A stretch of 13,641 bases of DNA from Lachnospiraceae bacterium. Lineage in GTDB: Bacteria > Bacillota > Clostridia > Lachnospirales > Lachnospiraceae. Below are positions 7,782 through 13,641 of the stretch, piece after piece. The DNA lies in assembly GCA_022798035.1 (NCBI GenBank), contig JAAWLS010000030.1, positions 1-13,641 on the forward strand. The letters run 5' to 3'. The notes beneath the pieces were generated by a model. That model searched no databases. It worked only from the letters and a program-made list of their open reading frames with translations, and had not been told where the DNA came from. How positions within the stretch are numbered: the first letter of the stretch is position 1; each line of letters starts with the position of its first letter. Position numbers and translations under genes: made by a program.

Positions 7782-10700
7782 ATGAACAGCATTTGCCGGG
7801 ATATTTTCAGAGCCATTCACGAAGGGAAATGGCTCAGCATTGAATATCGCAACAGAGGAGGACAGATTTCTAAATACTGGATAGGAATCTGTGATTTGAA
7901 TGCGGCGAAACGAACCCTCAAAGTGGAAGGGCTCCATTTAAGCAGATACACAACGGAGACTTATGATGTAATCTACATTGACTCTATTCTCTCTTCAAAT
8001 ATTGTGGAGGGTTCTTATTGTCCGGTGAATCAGGAGCTGATAAACGATATTTATAGAAATCCCCACAAATATAAAGAACTGTTTGACTGTACTGTGAATC
8101 TGAAAATTCTGAATTATCTGGAAATGTGCAGCCGTATGGACACAGTGCCTTATTACTCTGATTTTGAGCTGATTCCTTTTCTGGACAGAGAGAGCTTTCA
8201 GGGAGAGTGCTATCAGTTAGATGAAGAACAATTCCGCATGGTTGTGAAACATTTTCAGTATAAGACCAGAGAGAAAAGACAAAAGGACGGTAAGCTGAAG
8301 CTGCAGCAGCTTGCCATGAACGTGCTCAGCATTCACACGCCGAGAGGACTTTACGTTTTGGCTTACCGGAGGCTGCAGCTGGATGTAAAGGGAAAGATTC
8401 TCCGGCCGGAGGATGAGATTATCATCTGTACAGAATACACCCTGGACGGCGTAAAAGAAAATGTGCGGAAATATCTGGATGCGGAAGAGTATGAGCTGTT
8501 AAGCGATTTTGAGCAGAACCAGGAAATCATCAAAGAGTGTATCACAAACCACAACAGACAGGCGCTGGGCGTGGATGATATGCCTTACATGATAGGGCTT
8601 GGGATGGATGTGATTCTGGATTTACACAAAGAGTATGAGGCCATCATCAACATGTACCAGAGACAGGAAGTGACAGCTCCCATCCGCGCTTTTTTCGGGG
8701 AAATGGTCAGCAGGCCCATCCGCAGAAAGGCATATCCCATTGTGCTCATGGAGCCGAAGGTGAATCTGGACCAGCTTCTTGCCATTCACAATGCTATGAA
8801 ATATCCCGTTGCATACATTCAGGGACCGCCGGGAACCGGCAAAACCAGTACTATTATCAACACCATTGTCACGGCTTTTTTCAATGGTAAAACCGTGCTG
8901 TTTGTGTCCTACAACAATCACCCCATCAATGGAGTGGTGGAGAAGCTGCTGAGGATGCAGTATCAGAATAAATTTATTCCCTTTCCGGTGCTCCGCCTGG
9001 GGAACACGGAGAAGATGAGGGAAGCTCTGGAACACATGCAGAATATCTACATGCAGACCAGAACTATCAAAGTCTATGAATCCACATTGGACCGGGACAA
9101 AGATGACAGAATCAAGCGTGCGCGGAAACTTTCCGGTCTGCTGCGCAGATATGAGGAAAGACTGGATTTAGAGGAGAGAAAAGAAACCATCAGCCGGGTA
9201 CTGGAATATGAAAATGGGCAGAAACTCTCCTTTCAGATGCTGCCTTTCCAGGCAGATTTGCAAGGGAGGCAGATGGAGCAGGTGAAGCGCAGAATTGAGC
9301 GGACAGGAGAGATTACGGAGGCGGAAGCCCTTTCCCTGCTGGACGATAACGAAGAAGAGCTGAAAAAATATTTGTATTATACTTCTGCCCGCTACATCAA
9401 AAAAATAGATTCTCCCAGACATAAAGATTTAAAGGAAATCATATTAAATGAAAATAAAAAAAGTCAGTTGGAAGATTTTGCAAAATATCTGAGCCAGAAA
9501 GAGAACATAAAGAAATTGCAGGAAATTTTTCCTATTGTGGCTACCACCTGTATTTCCGCCCATAAACTGGGGGAGCCTGAGCCCATGTTTGATATGGTGA
9601 TAATGGATGAGGCCAGCCAGTGCAACACGGCGGTGTCCCTGGTGCCCATAATCCGGGGCAGAAGCCTGATGATGGTGGGAGACCCTCAGCAGCTGAATCC
9701 CGTCATACTGTTAGAGGAGATGGTGAATCAGAAATTGAGGAAGAAGTATCGTGTCTCAGAAGAGTACGACTACCGCAGAAATTCCATTTACAAGACATTT
9801 CTGGCCTGTGATGCGGTAAGTGATGAGATATTGCTGCATTATCATTACCGCTGTCATGAGAAAATTATCGAATTCAATAATAGGAAATATTACAACGGAA
9901 AACTTTCCATTCAGACCAAGAGCCAGGAACGGGAGCCTCTTTTGTACATTGATGTGAAAGGAAATAAAAGTGACAGGAAGAATACGGCTCCAGGGGAAGT
10001 GGAGGCGGTTGTCTCTTATGCGGCAAAGCACAGGGAGAAAACCATAGGCGTCATCACGCCTTTTGTCAATCAGAAAAATCTGCTGGAGGAAGCGCTGCAG
10101 AATGCCAATCTGAGTAATGTAGACTGCGGAACGGTTCATGCTTTTCAAGGAGATGAAAAAGACATTGTACTTTTTTCCACCGTGCTGACGGAGCAGACCC
10201 ATGGGGGAACGTATGCATGGCTGAAAAATAACAAAGAGCTGATTAATGTGGCTACTTCCCGGGCGAGAGATAAATTGATAATTCTTTCCGATATGGAAAA
10301 TTTAGAACGGCTGCATCAGAGAGATGGAGAGGACGATTTATACGAGCTGGTGCAGTATGTAAAAAAGAATGGGGCATCCCAGGTAAGCCAGAAGAAGGCC
10401 AATTCCAGAGCGCTGGGCGTAAAGCCTTTTACCACAGCTACAGAAGAGGCATTTTTTCGAAATCTGAATCATGCCCTGGAAAATATCTGGCTGTCTCAGA
10501 ATCGGTTTCAGGTGCAGAGGGAAGTGGAAGTTTCTCAGGTGTTTCCAGACTGTCCGGCTGCAGAGGAAGTGTTTTCTATGGGAACATTTGACTTTGTGGT
10601 GTATGAGCAGCAGAAAGAAAGGAAAATTCCAGTGCTGGCCATTGAGCTGGAGGGAAAAGAACAGATGGAAGAAGAGCTTGCACGGCAGCGCGGCAGGGAA

Positions 10701-10817
10701 AAGAAAGAGCTCTGTCAGGCTTTTGAAATGCAGCTGATTCGTGTGGAAAATTCATATGCCAGACGGTACAATCACATGAAGGAGATTCTTTTTAATTTCT
10801 TTTCCGGAAAACATTGA
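7782..10817 (+). CDS. Upf1/Dna2-like superfamily 1 helicase fused to a PD-(D/E)XK-like nuclease, with an N-terminal WYL-like domain
   Basis: A 1011-residue, probably cytoplasmic, nucleic-acid-processing enzyme. Residues 1-82 (GKWLSIEYRN, SKYWIGI, YIDSIL) resemble a WYL/Sm-like beta-barrel. Helicase motifs of the Upf1/Dna2 branch are all present: Walker A GPPGTGKT (348-355), motif II DEASQ (609-613), GDPQQL (633-638), HYRCHEKIIEFNN (688-700), GTVHAFQGDEKDIV (783-796) and NVATSRARDKLI (822-833). A helical, probably coiled-coil insertion (about 430-585) lies between motifs Ia and II. The C-terminus (about 885-1005) looks like a DUF2726-style nuclease fold, with D937 (FDFVV), E955-x-E957 (IELEG) and K974/K975. 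GAGGAG at 7768-7773 is 8 nt before the ATG. It lies 36 nt after the cohesin gene but has no obvious functional link to it. Repair and phage defence are both possible roles; no defence neighbours are visible. Confidence 0.88.
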   Translation: MNSICRDIFRAIHEGKWLSIEYRNRGGQISKYWIGICDLNAAKRTLKVEGLHLSRYTTETYDVIYIDSILSSNIVEGSYCPVNQELINDIYRNPHKYKELFDCTVNLKILNYLEMCSRMDTVPYYSDFELIPFLDRESFQGECYQLDEEQFRMVVKHFQYKTREKRQKDGKLKLQQLAMNVLSIHTPRGLYVLAYRRLQLDVKGKILRPEDEIIICTEYTLDGVKENVRKYLDAEEYELLSDFEQNQEIIKECITNHNRQALGVDDMPYMIGLGMDVILDLHKEYEAIINMYQRQEVTAPIRAFFGEMVSRPIRRKAYPIVLMEPKVNLDQLLAIHNAMKYPVAYIQGPPGTGKTSTIINTIVTAFFNGKTVLFVSYNNHPINGVVEKLLRMQYQNKFIPFPVLRLGNTEKMREALEHMQNIYMQTRTIKVYESTLDRDKDDRIKRARKLSGLLRRYEERLDLEERKETISRVLEYENGQKLSFQMLPFQADLQGRQMEQVKRRIERTGEITEAEALSLLDDNEEELKKYLYYTSARYIKKIDSPRHKDLKEIILNENKKSQLEDFAKYLSQKENIKKLQEIFPIVATTCISAHKLGEPEPMFDMVIMDEASQCNTAVSLVPIIRGRSLMMVGDPQQLNPVILLEEMVNQKLRKKYRVSEEYDYRRNSIYKTFLACDAVSDEILLHYHYRCHEKIIEFNNRKYYNGKLSIQTKSQEREPLLYIDVKGNKSDRKNTAPGEVEAVVSYAAKHREKTIGVITPFVNQKNLLEEALQNANLSNVDCGTVHAFQGDEKDIVLFSTVLTEQTHGGTYAWLKNNKELINVATSRARDKLIILSDMENLERLHQRDGEDDLYELVQYVKKNGASQVSQKKANSRALGVKPFTTATEEAFFRNLNHALENIWLSQNRFQVQREVEVSQVFPDCPAAEEVFSMGTFDFVVYEQQKERKIPVLAIELEGKEQMEEELARQRGREKKELCQAFEMQLIRVENSYARRYNHMKEILFNFFSGKH

Positions 10818-10906
10818 GGTTTCACAACAGAAAAAAGTCGGTTGAAAACATTCTGCTTTTGAAAAAATACTCCTAATCCGAAGTAATTTAAGAGATGGGA
10901 TAACCA

Positions 10907-10935
10907 TTGACAATAATTCGGACAGTGATTCGGAT
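10907..10935 (+). promoter_or_regulatory. Weak candidate promoter for the FlxA-like gene
   Basis: A perfect -35 TTGACA (10907-10912) is followed after 17 nt by TCGGAT (10930-10935), a poor -10 matching only 3 of 6. A second weak option lies upstream: TTGAAA (10842-10847), 18 nt, AATACT (10866-10871). The heptamer ATTCGGA occurs at 10916-10922 and again at 10928-10934, on one face of the helix about 12 bp apart, so a regulator site is possible. No terminator is evident after the helicase gene, so read-through is also possible. Confidence 0.35.
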
Positions 10936-10971
10936 GAAAAGGATTTCAAAACGAAGAAGGAGGACAACAGA

Positions 10972-11793
10972 ATGAGAATTGGCGGTATAAACGGTGCAAA
11001 TCCCAGACCAGGGCAGGCGGGCATGCAGCAGCAGACGGATTCTGTCAGCAAAAATATTCAAAAACAGATTGCAAACAAGCAGAAAGAACTGCAGAATCTT
11101 TCTTCCAACAATGAGCTGGATATGGAAGCAAAAGGAAAGAAACGTCAGGCGATTATGCAGGAAATCAACGATTTGAACAATCAGCTGCGGCAGCATCAGA
11201 TAGAACAGCGCAGAGAACAGGCTATGGCGCAAAAGAAGCAAAGCGGCGGTTCTTCTGTAGATGAGTTGACAGGAGGCGGCGCCAGAAAGGCAGGGAAACA
11301 AGGCAGTATGATGTCCCAGTCCAGTATGAAAGCTGTGATTTCTGCAGAGTCTGCTTTAAAGCAGGCTCAGGTACAGGGCAGCGCTGCAAATGGGCTGGAA
11401 AATCAGGCTCACATTTTGAAGTCAGAGATTGAGCAGGACAAAGGACGCACAGATGTGACAAAGAAAGAAGAAGAACTTGCCAGGAAAGAGGAGAGAGCGG
11501 CAGCGGCGGCGGCTTCCCAGATGGATACTTTAAGCGAGGCCGGTGAGAAGATAGAGGAGGCCGCAGAAGCAGAACGGAACAATGCTCAGGCAGGAAAGAA
11601 GCCAGAAAAGACGCAGGATGACAAGTCAGAAAAGAAACCGGGGAAAATAGGCCAAAAGGCAGATAAAGCAGAAAAGAAAACTGTGGAAATAGAGAATCAA
11701 AAGGCGGATGACTCTGGGAAAACAGGAAAGGAAAAGAGTGTAAATCAGACTGCAGCAGCGTCAAAATATCCATCCGTAGATATTTATTTGTAA
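10972..11793 (+). CDS. FlxA-like family coiled-coil protein
   Basis: A 273-residue hydrophilic protein with no signal peptide or membrane segment, so cytoplasmic or peripheral. Residues about 22-90 match the FlxA-like pattern: SVSKNIQKQIANKQKELQ, a short loop, then KKRQAIMQEINDLNNQLRQHQIEQRRE, two amphipathic coiled-coil helices. The remainder is low complexity: a Gly/Ser patch (91-120), a Glu/Ala-rich helix (about 145-205) and a Lys/Glu/Asp-rich tail ending in YPSVDIYL. AAGGAGG at 10957-10963, 8 nt before the ATG, fixes the start. FlxA was named from an E. coli flagellar-regulon gene, but no flagellar gene is near, and stand-alone copies are common in Clostridia. It appears to be transcribed alone, bounded by a weak promoter candidate and a clear terminator. 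Family call good; function unknown. Confidence 0.75.
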   Translation: MRIGGINGANPRPGQAGMQQQTDSVSKNIQKQIANKQKELQNLSSNNELDMEAKGKKRQAIMQEINDLNNQLRQHQIEQRREQAMAQKKQSGGSSVDELTGGGARKAGKQGSMMSQSSMKAVISAESALKQAQVQGSAANGLENQAHILKSEIEQDKGRTDVTKKEEELARKEERAAAAAASQMDTLSEAGEKIEEAAEAERNNAQAGKKPEKTQDDKSEKKPGKIGQKADKAEKKTVEIENQKADDSGKTGKEKSVNQTAAASKYPSVDIYL

Positions 11794-11862
11794 AATTTCA
11801 GAAAAGATTTTCCAGCGGGGCAGTTTGAAAGATTTTAGAATATTGCAAGGGGAAAATCAGAG

Positions 11863-11894
11863 AAAAAGAAGCTTCAAAGGGGCTTCTTTTTTCT
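11863..11894 (+). terminator. Rho-independent terminator after the FlxA-like gene
   Basis: AAAAAGAAGC (11863-11872), a 9-nt loop, then GCTTCTTTTTT (11882-11892) form a stem whose right arm runs into the U-tract. It lies about 70 nt after the stop at 11793 and separates the FlxA-like gene from the Hpt gene. Nothing else was recognised in 11794-11862. Confidence 0.85.
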
Positions 11895-11917
11895 TCCTGT
11901 ACAATTGCATAAATTAG

Positions 11918-11946
11918 TTGCGGGTAAAATAAAACTATGGTAAAAT
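11918..11946 (+). promoter_or_regulatory. Candidate sigma-A promoter for the Hpt/response-regulator genes
   Basis: TTGCGG (11918-11923), a 17-nt spacer and TAAAAT (11941-11946) form a plausible housekeeping promoter about 75 nt before the Hpt start codon. A second TAAAAT (11974-11979) lies 17 nt after CGGACA (11951-11956) and may be a tandem promoter. The stretch is very AT-rich compared with the genes around it. Confidence 0.55.
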
Positions 11947-11951
11947 AAAAC
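11923..11951 (+). repeat. Perfect 13-bp direct repeat in the Hpt promoter region
   Basis: GGTAAAATAAAAC occurs at 11923-11935 and 11939-11951, a 16-bp period with 3 nt between copies. The second copy contains the predicted -10 element. It may be a double binding site for a regulator or a local duplication. Confidence 0.75.
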
Positions 11952-12023
11952 GGACAGTCATGGAAAAAACGTATAAAATAATATAATTTTACAATGATAT
12001 AAAAACGAGAAGGAGACATTTTT

Positions 12024-12374
12024 ATGAATTTATTAGACGAATTGAGAGAACTAGGCGTAAATGTAGACGAAGGAGTGAGACGCTTAGGAGGAAATGCTGC
12101 AATTTATAAAAAAATGCTTGGCACGTTTTTGAAGATGATGGGAAATTATACGGTTAGTCCGGATTTTGACAGTGAAAGCTATGAAGATGTGATAGAGACG
12201 GCGCATGCCATCAAAGGAGCAGCTGGAAATCTGTCTGTAACGCCGATTTATGAGGCTTATGGTGAGATTGTAAATCTGCTTCGAAATAAACAGCCGGAAC
12301 AGGCCCGGGAGATTCTTGTGGGAGTGCTTCCCGTACAGGAAAAGATTATAAACACCATAAAGAACAACATATAA
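12024..12374 (+). CDS. Histidine-containing phosphotransfer (Hpt) protein
   Basis: A 116-residue, all-helical, cytoplasmic protein that should carry a phosphoryl group between a hybrid histidine kinase and a response regulator. The signature HAIKGAAGNL places the phospho-accepting residue at H61, with the conserved K64-G65 following. The length fits a single Hpt domain with nothing added. GAAGGAG at 12009-12015 is 8 nt before the ATG. It heads a unit with the response regulator gene 128 nt downstream, and the two probably belong to one phosphorelay. No kinase is present in the window; the truncated gene at the right edge could be one, but that cannot be judged from eleven codons. It is likely driven by the AT-rich promoter region just upstream. 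Confidence 0.88.
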   Translation: MNLLDELRELGVNVDEGVRRLGGNAAIYKKMLGTFLKMMGNYTVSPDFDSESYEDVIETAHAIKGAAGNLSVTPIYEAYGEIVNLLRNKQPEQAREILVGVLPVQEKIINTIKNNI

Positions 12375-12380
12375 TATACC

Positions 12381-12414
12381 TTGAGGAGGGAACCAGCATA
12401 TGCTTTGAGGAGGG
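12381..12414 (+). promoter_or_regulatory. Duplicated strong Shine-Dalgarno sequence with a two-codon ORF between the copies
   Basis: TTGAGGAGGG occurs at 12381-12390 and 12405-12414, a 24-nt period. The first copy lies 9 nt before ATG CTT TGA (12400-12408), a complete two-codon reading frame. Its stop overlaps the second copy, which itself lies 6 nt before the ATG at 12420. This arrangement would suit re-initiation or mRNA stabilisation by bound ribosomes. Confidence 0.6.
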
Positions 12415-12417
12415 GGT

Positions 12418-12444
12418 TCATGTCTGTGTTTAAGAGAGACATGA
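12418..12444 (+). promoter_or_regulatory. Hairpin over the start codon of the small ORF
   Basis: TCATGTCT (12418-12425) and AGACATGA (12437-12444) pair perfectly over 8 bp around an 11-nt loop. The ATG at 12420-12422 is inside the left arm, so the hairpin could block initiation. A second short stem, CTGAG (12465-12469) with CTCAG (12477-12481), lies further on. Neither is followed by a U-tract. Confidence 0.6.
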
Positions 12445-12497
12445 GAATTCATCTGAAAGGAGCCCTGAGGGTGTTTCTCAGAGAAAAGGTAGATTAG
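12420..12497 (+). CDS. Putative 25-residue leader peptide upstream of the response regulator
   Basis: This frame runs from ATG 12420 to TAG 12495-12497, four nt before the response-regulator ATG. Its ribosome binding site (AGGAGG 12408-12413, 6-nt spacer) is far better than that of the regulator gene. The product begins MSVFKRDMRIHLKG; it is short and basic (seven Lys/Arg against three Asp/Glu) with alternating hydrophobic positions. It may be a leader whose translation feeds the next gene by coupling, a functional micropeptide, or chance. No family is recognised. Confidence 0.4.
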   Translation: MSVFKRDMRIHLKGALRVFLREKVD

Positions 12498-12501
12498 AGA
12501 T

Positions 12502-13536
12502 ATGATAGGTAATAGCAGAAAATTATTGATAATTGATGATTCAGAGATAGACCGAGAAGTATTAAAAAATATTTTAGAAGAAGAATTTTCCATTCTGGAA
12601 GCCGATAATGGTTCCGCTGGGGTTGAAAAGATTCTGAAAGAAATGGACAGCCTGGATGCAATTTTACTGGATGTGTCCATGCCGGTTATGGATGGATTTG
12701 GTGTGCTGAAACGCATGAGGGAAAACAGAATAGACAGCATTCCTATCTTTTTGATTACTGCAGAAGCCACTAGAGACAATGTAACCAGTGCAGCACAGTA
12801 TGATATTTCCGGATTTATTAAGAAGCCTTTTGAGAGAGAAGAAGTGCTGTGGAGAATGGAATCGAAACTAGGATTGACCGGGAAGAACAGCCTCACAGAG
12901 GAGGATATCCAGGAGACAGAGAAATACATAGCAGACCTCGACATGGTATATCGGCGGTTTTTGAAAAATTTTGGTCAGGACAGCGGACACTATGAGAGAA
13001 TGGCAGATTTGATGGAGATTCTGTTAAAGAAATATTTGATAAATGCAGGAGAAGAGAGCGTGGAGCAGGCCCAGATAGAAATTATAAGTAAAGCGGCCTT
13101 TTTTTGTGATATCGGAAACATGCTGCTTCCCAATAATTTTAAGTTCAAATCGTCAAAACAGGATGAGATGAGCAATGATATTTATGGCCATACAGGTTCA
13201 GGGGCAAGTATTATTCGCTTAAATTATTCAAAGCACTGTGAGTATTTTGTGCAGATATGTGCAGATATGTGCGCGCATCATCATGAAAGATACGATGGGA
13301 AAGGATTTCCCCATAAGGTTAAGGGAAAGAATAACGCTATTTTTACCCAGATGTGTAAACTGGCAGATGAGTTTGACAATTTGTTTTATCGGTATCGTGA
13401 ACATAATGAGCTTCAGTTTGAGTTTGTGAGGGGAACATTGATGCAGGACAGAGGTTCTGTGAGAGAGGAAATACTGGAGCTGCTGGCACAATGCAAACGA
13501 GAGATTGATGAGTATTATAGTGCCGTAAATCAATAG
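12502..13536 (+). CDS. Response regulator with a degenerate HD-GYP output domain
   Basis: A 344-residue cytoplasmic protein. The N-terminal receiver domain (about 7-122) is complete: acidic pocket D12-D13, phospho-acceptor D57, T86 and K108. The C-terminal part (about 155-340) is HD-GYP-like; this family hydrolyses cyclic di-GMP. Metal-ligand positions H163, D203, H230, H260, H261 and D289 can be matched, and HHERYDGKGFP (260-270) corresponds to HHExxDGxGYP with Phe for Tyr. However, the HD dyad reads C202-D203, and the DIGK lysine is N206, so the His and Lys of the catalytic core are lost. It may be inactive, altered or a c-di-GMP sensor. It probably receives phosphate from the Hpt protein. 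The site before its ATG (GGTAGA, 12488-12493) is weak, and translation may depend on the small ORF ending four nt upstream. Confidence 0.87.
   Translation: MIGNSRKLLIIDDSEIDREVLKNILEEEFSILEADNGSAGVEKILKEMDSLDAILLDVSMPVMDGFGVLKRMRENRIDSIPIFLITAEATRDNVTSAAQYDISGFIKKPFEREEVLWRMESKLGLTGKNSLTEEDIQETEKYIADLDMVYRRFLKNFGQDSGHYERMADLMEILLKKYLINAGEESVEQAQIEIISKAAFFCDIGNMLLPNNFKFKSSKQDEMSNDIYGHTGSGASIIRLNYSKHCEYFVQICADMCAHHHERYDGKGFPHKVKGKNNAIFTQMCKLADEFDNLFYRYREHNELQFEFVRGTLMQDRGSVREEILELLAQCKREIDEYYSAVNQ
13248..13272 (+). repeat. 10-bp tandem repeat (2.5 copies) inside the HD-GYP coding region
   Basis: The unit GCAGATATGT occurs at 13251-13260 and 13261-13270, with partial copies on both sides. It encodes part of VQICADMC just before the H259-H261 metal site. 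The period is not a multiple of three, so gain or loss of one unit would shift the frame ahead of the metal-binding residues. Confidence 0.75.
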
Positions 13537-13606
13537 AGGTTATGGCGGATGAAATAAAGTCAGGTTCAATGAGGTTGTATATTTTGCACATCATATGGAG
13601 GATAAA

Positions 13607-13641
13607 ATGGAAAAAAATATCAGGAAATTTTTGAGGAACAG
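13607..13641 (+). CDS. Start of a further gene, truncated by the window end
   Basis: ATG 13607 is preceded by GGAGG at 13597-13601 with a 5-nt spacer, and the frame stays open to the last base, giving MEKNIRKFLRN. An in-frame ATG at 13595 has no ribosome binding site. It lies 70 nt after the response regulator on the same strand and may belong to the same signalling unit. Too little is present to name it. Confidence 0.55.
   Translation, partial: MEKNIRKFLRN

Noticed and set aside
10818..10900. Terminator after the helicase gene
   Set aside because: Only a 5-bp CAGAA/TTCTG pairing with a long loop is present; no stable GC stem followed by a U-tract.
10876..10935. Inverted heptamers ATCCGAA (10876-10882) and TTCGGAT (10929-10935) as an operator
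   Set aside because: Seven-base matches 46 nt apart in a short region are weak evidence, and no regulator is encoded nearby.
1..13641. tRNA, rRNA, CRISPR array, insertion sequence, integrase or attachment site
   Set aside because: No cloverleaf, repeat-spacer pattern, transposase or integrase motif, or flanking terminal repeats were seen on either strand.

Overview
The window reads as chromosomal DNA of a Gram-positive anaerobe of the class Clostridia, most like a gut Lachnospiraceae (Blautia/Dorea/Mediterraneibacter type). This rests on AGGAGG-type ribosome binding sites, the DUF3298 and FlxA-like protein styles, and a very large S8 subtilase of the type found on gut clostridia. Genus is an inference. 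Every convincing gene is on the + strand.

Left block (1-10817), probably one long transcription unit: the end of a DUF3298 protein; a tandem-Nudix hydrolase; a small membrane protein with a stand-alone subtilisin-prodomain-like (I9-like) domain; a 1588-residue secreted subtilase with a dockerin embedded in it; a membrane- or wall-anchored protein with a cohesin-like domain; and an Upf1/Dna2-like superfamily 1 helicase fused to a PD-(D/E)XK-like nuclease. The middle three genes (1688-7745) are joined by two ATGA stop/start overlaps, so they are almost certainly made together.

The main discovery candidate is that three-gene cassette. The protease has a signal peptide and a dockerin but no cell-wall anchor. 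The next gene supplies a cohesin-like domain on an anchor. The preceding gene supplies a second copy of a prodomain-like fold on a membrane tail. The inferred model is a minimal one-enzyme, one-scaffoldin surface protease: cohesin-dockerin pairing tethers the subtilase, and the stand-alone prodomain chaperones or inhibits it. Nothing in the sequence proves the binding.

Right block (10818-13641): a monocistronic FlxA-like coiled-coil protein ending in a good intrinsic terminator (11863-11894); a promoter region carrying a perfect 13-bp direct repeat; an Hpt phosphotransfer protein; a 125-nt interval with two identical strong Shine-Dalgarno sequences, a two-codon ORF, a 25-codon ORF and a hairpin over its start; a response regulator with a degenerate HD-GYP domain; and the first codons of another gene cut by the window end. 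Hpt and response regulator look like parts of one phosphorelay, with the histidine kinase outside the window or encoded by the last, truncated gene.

No tRNA, rRNA, CRISPR array, insertion sequence or integrase was seen, and no gene-free stretch exceeds 300 bases (the longest, 11794-12023, is described).
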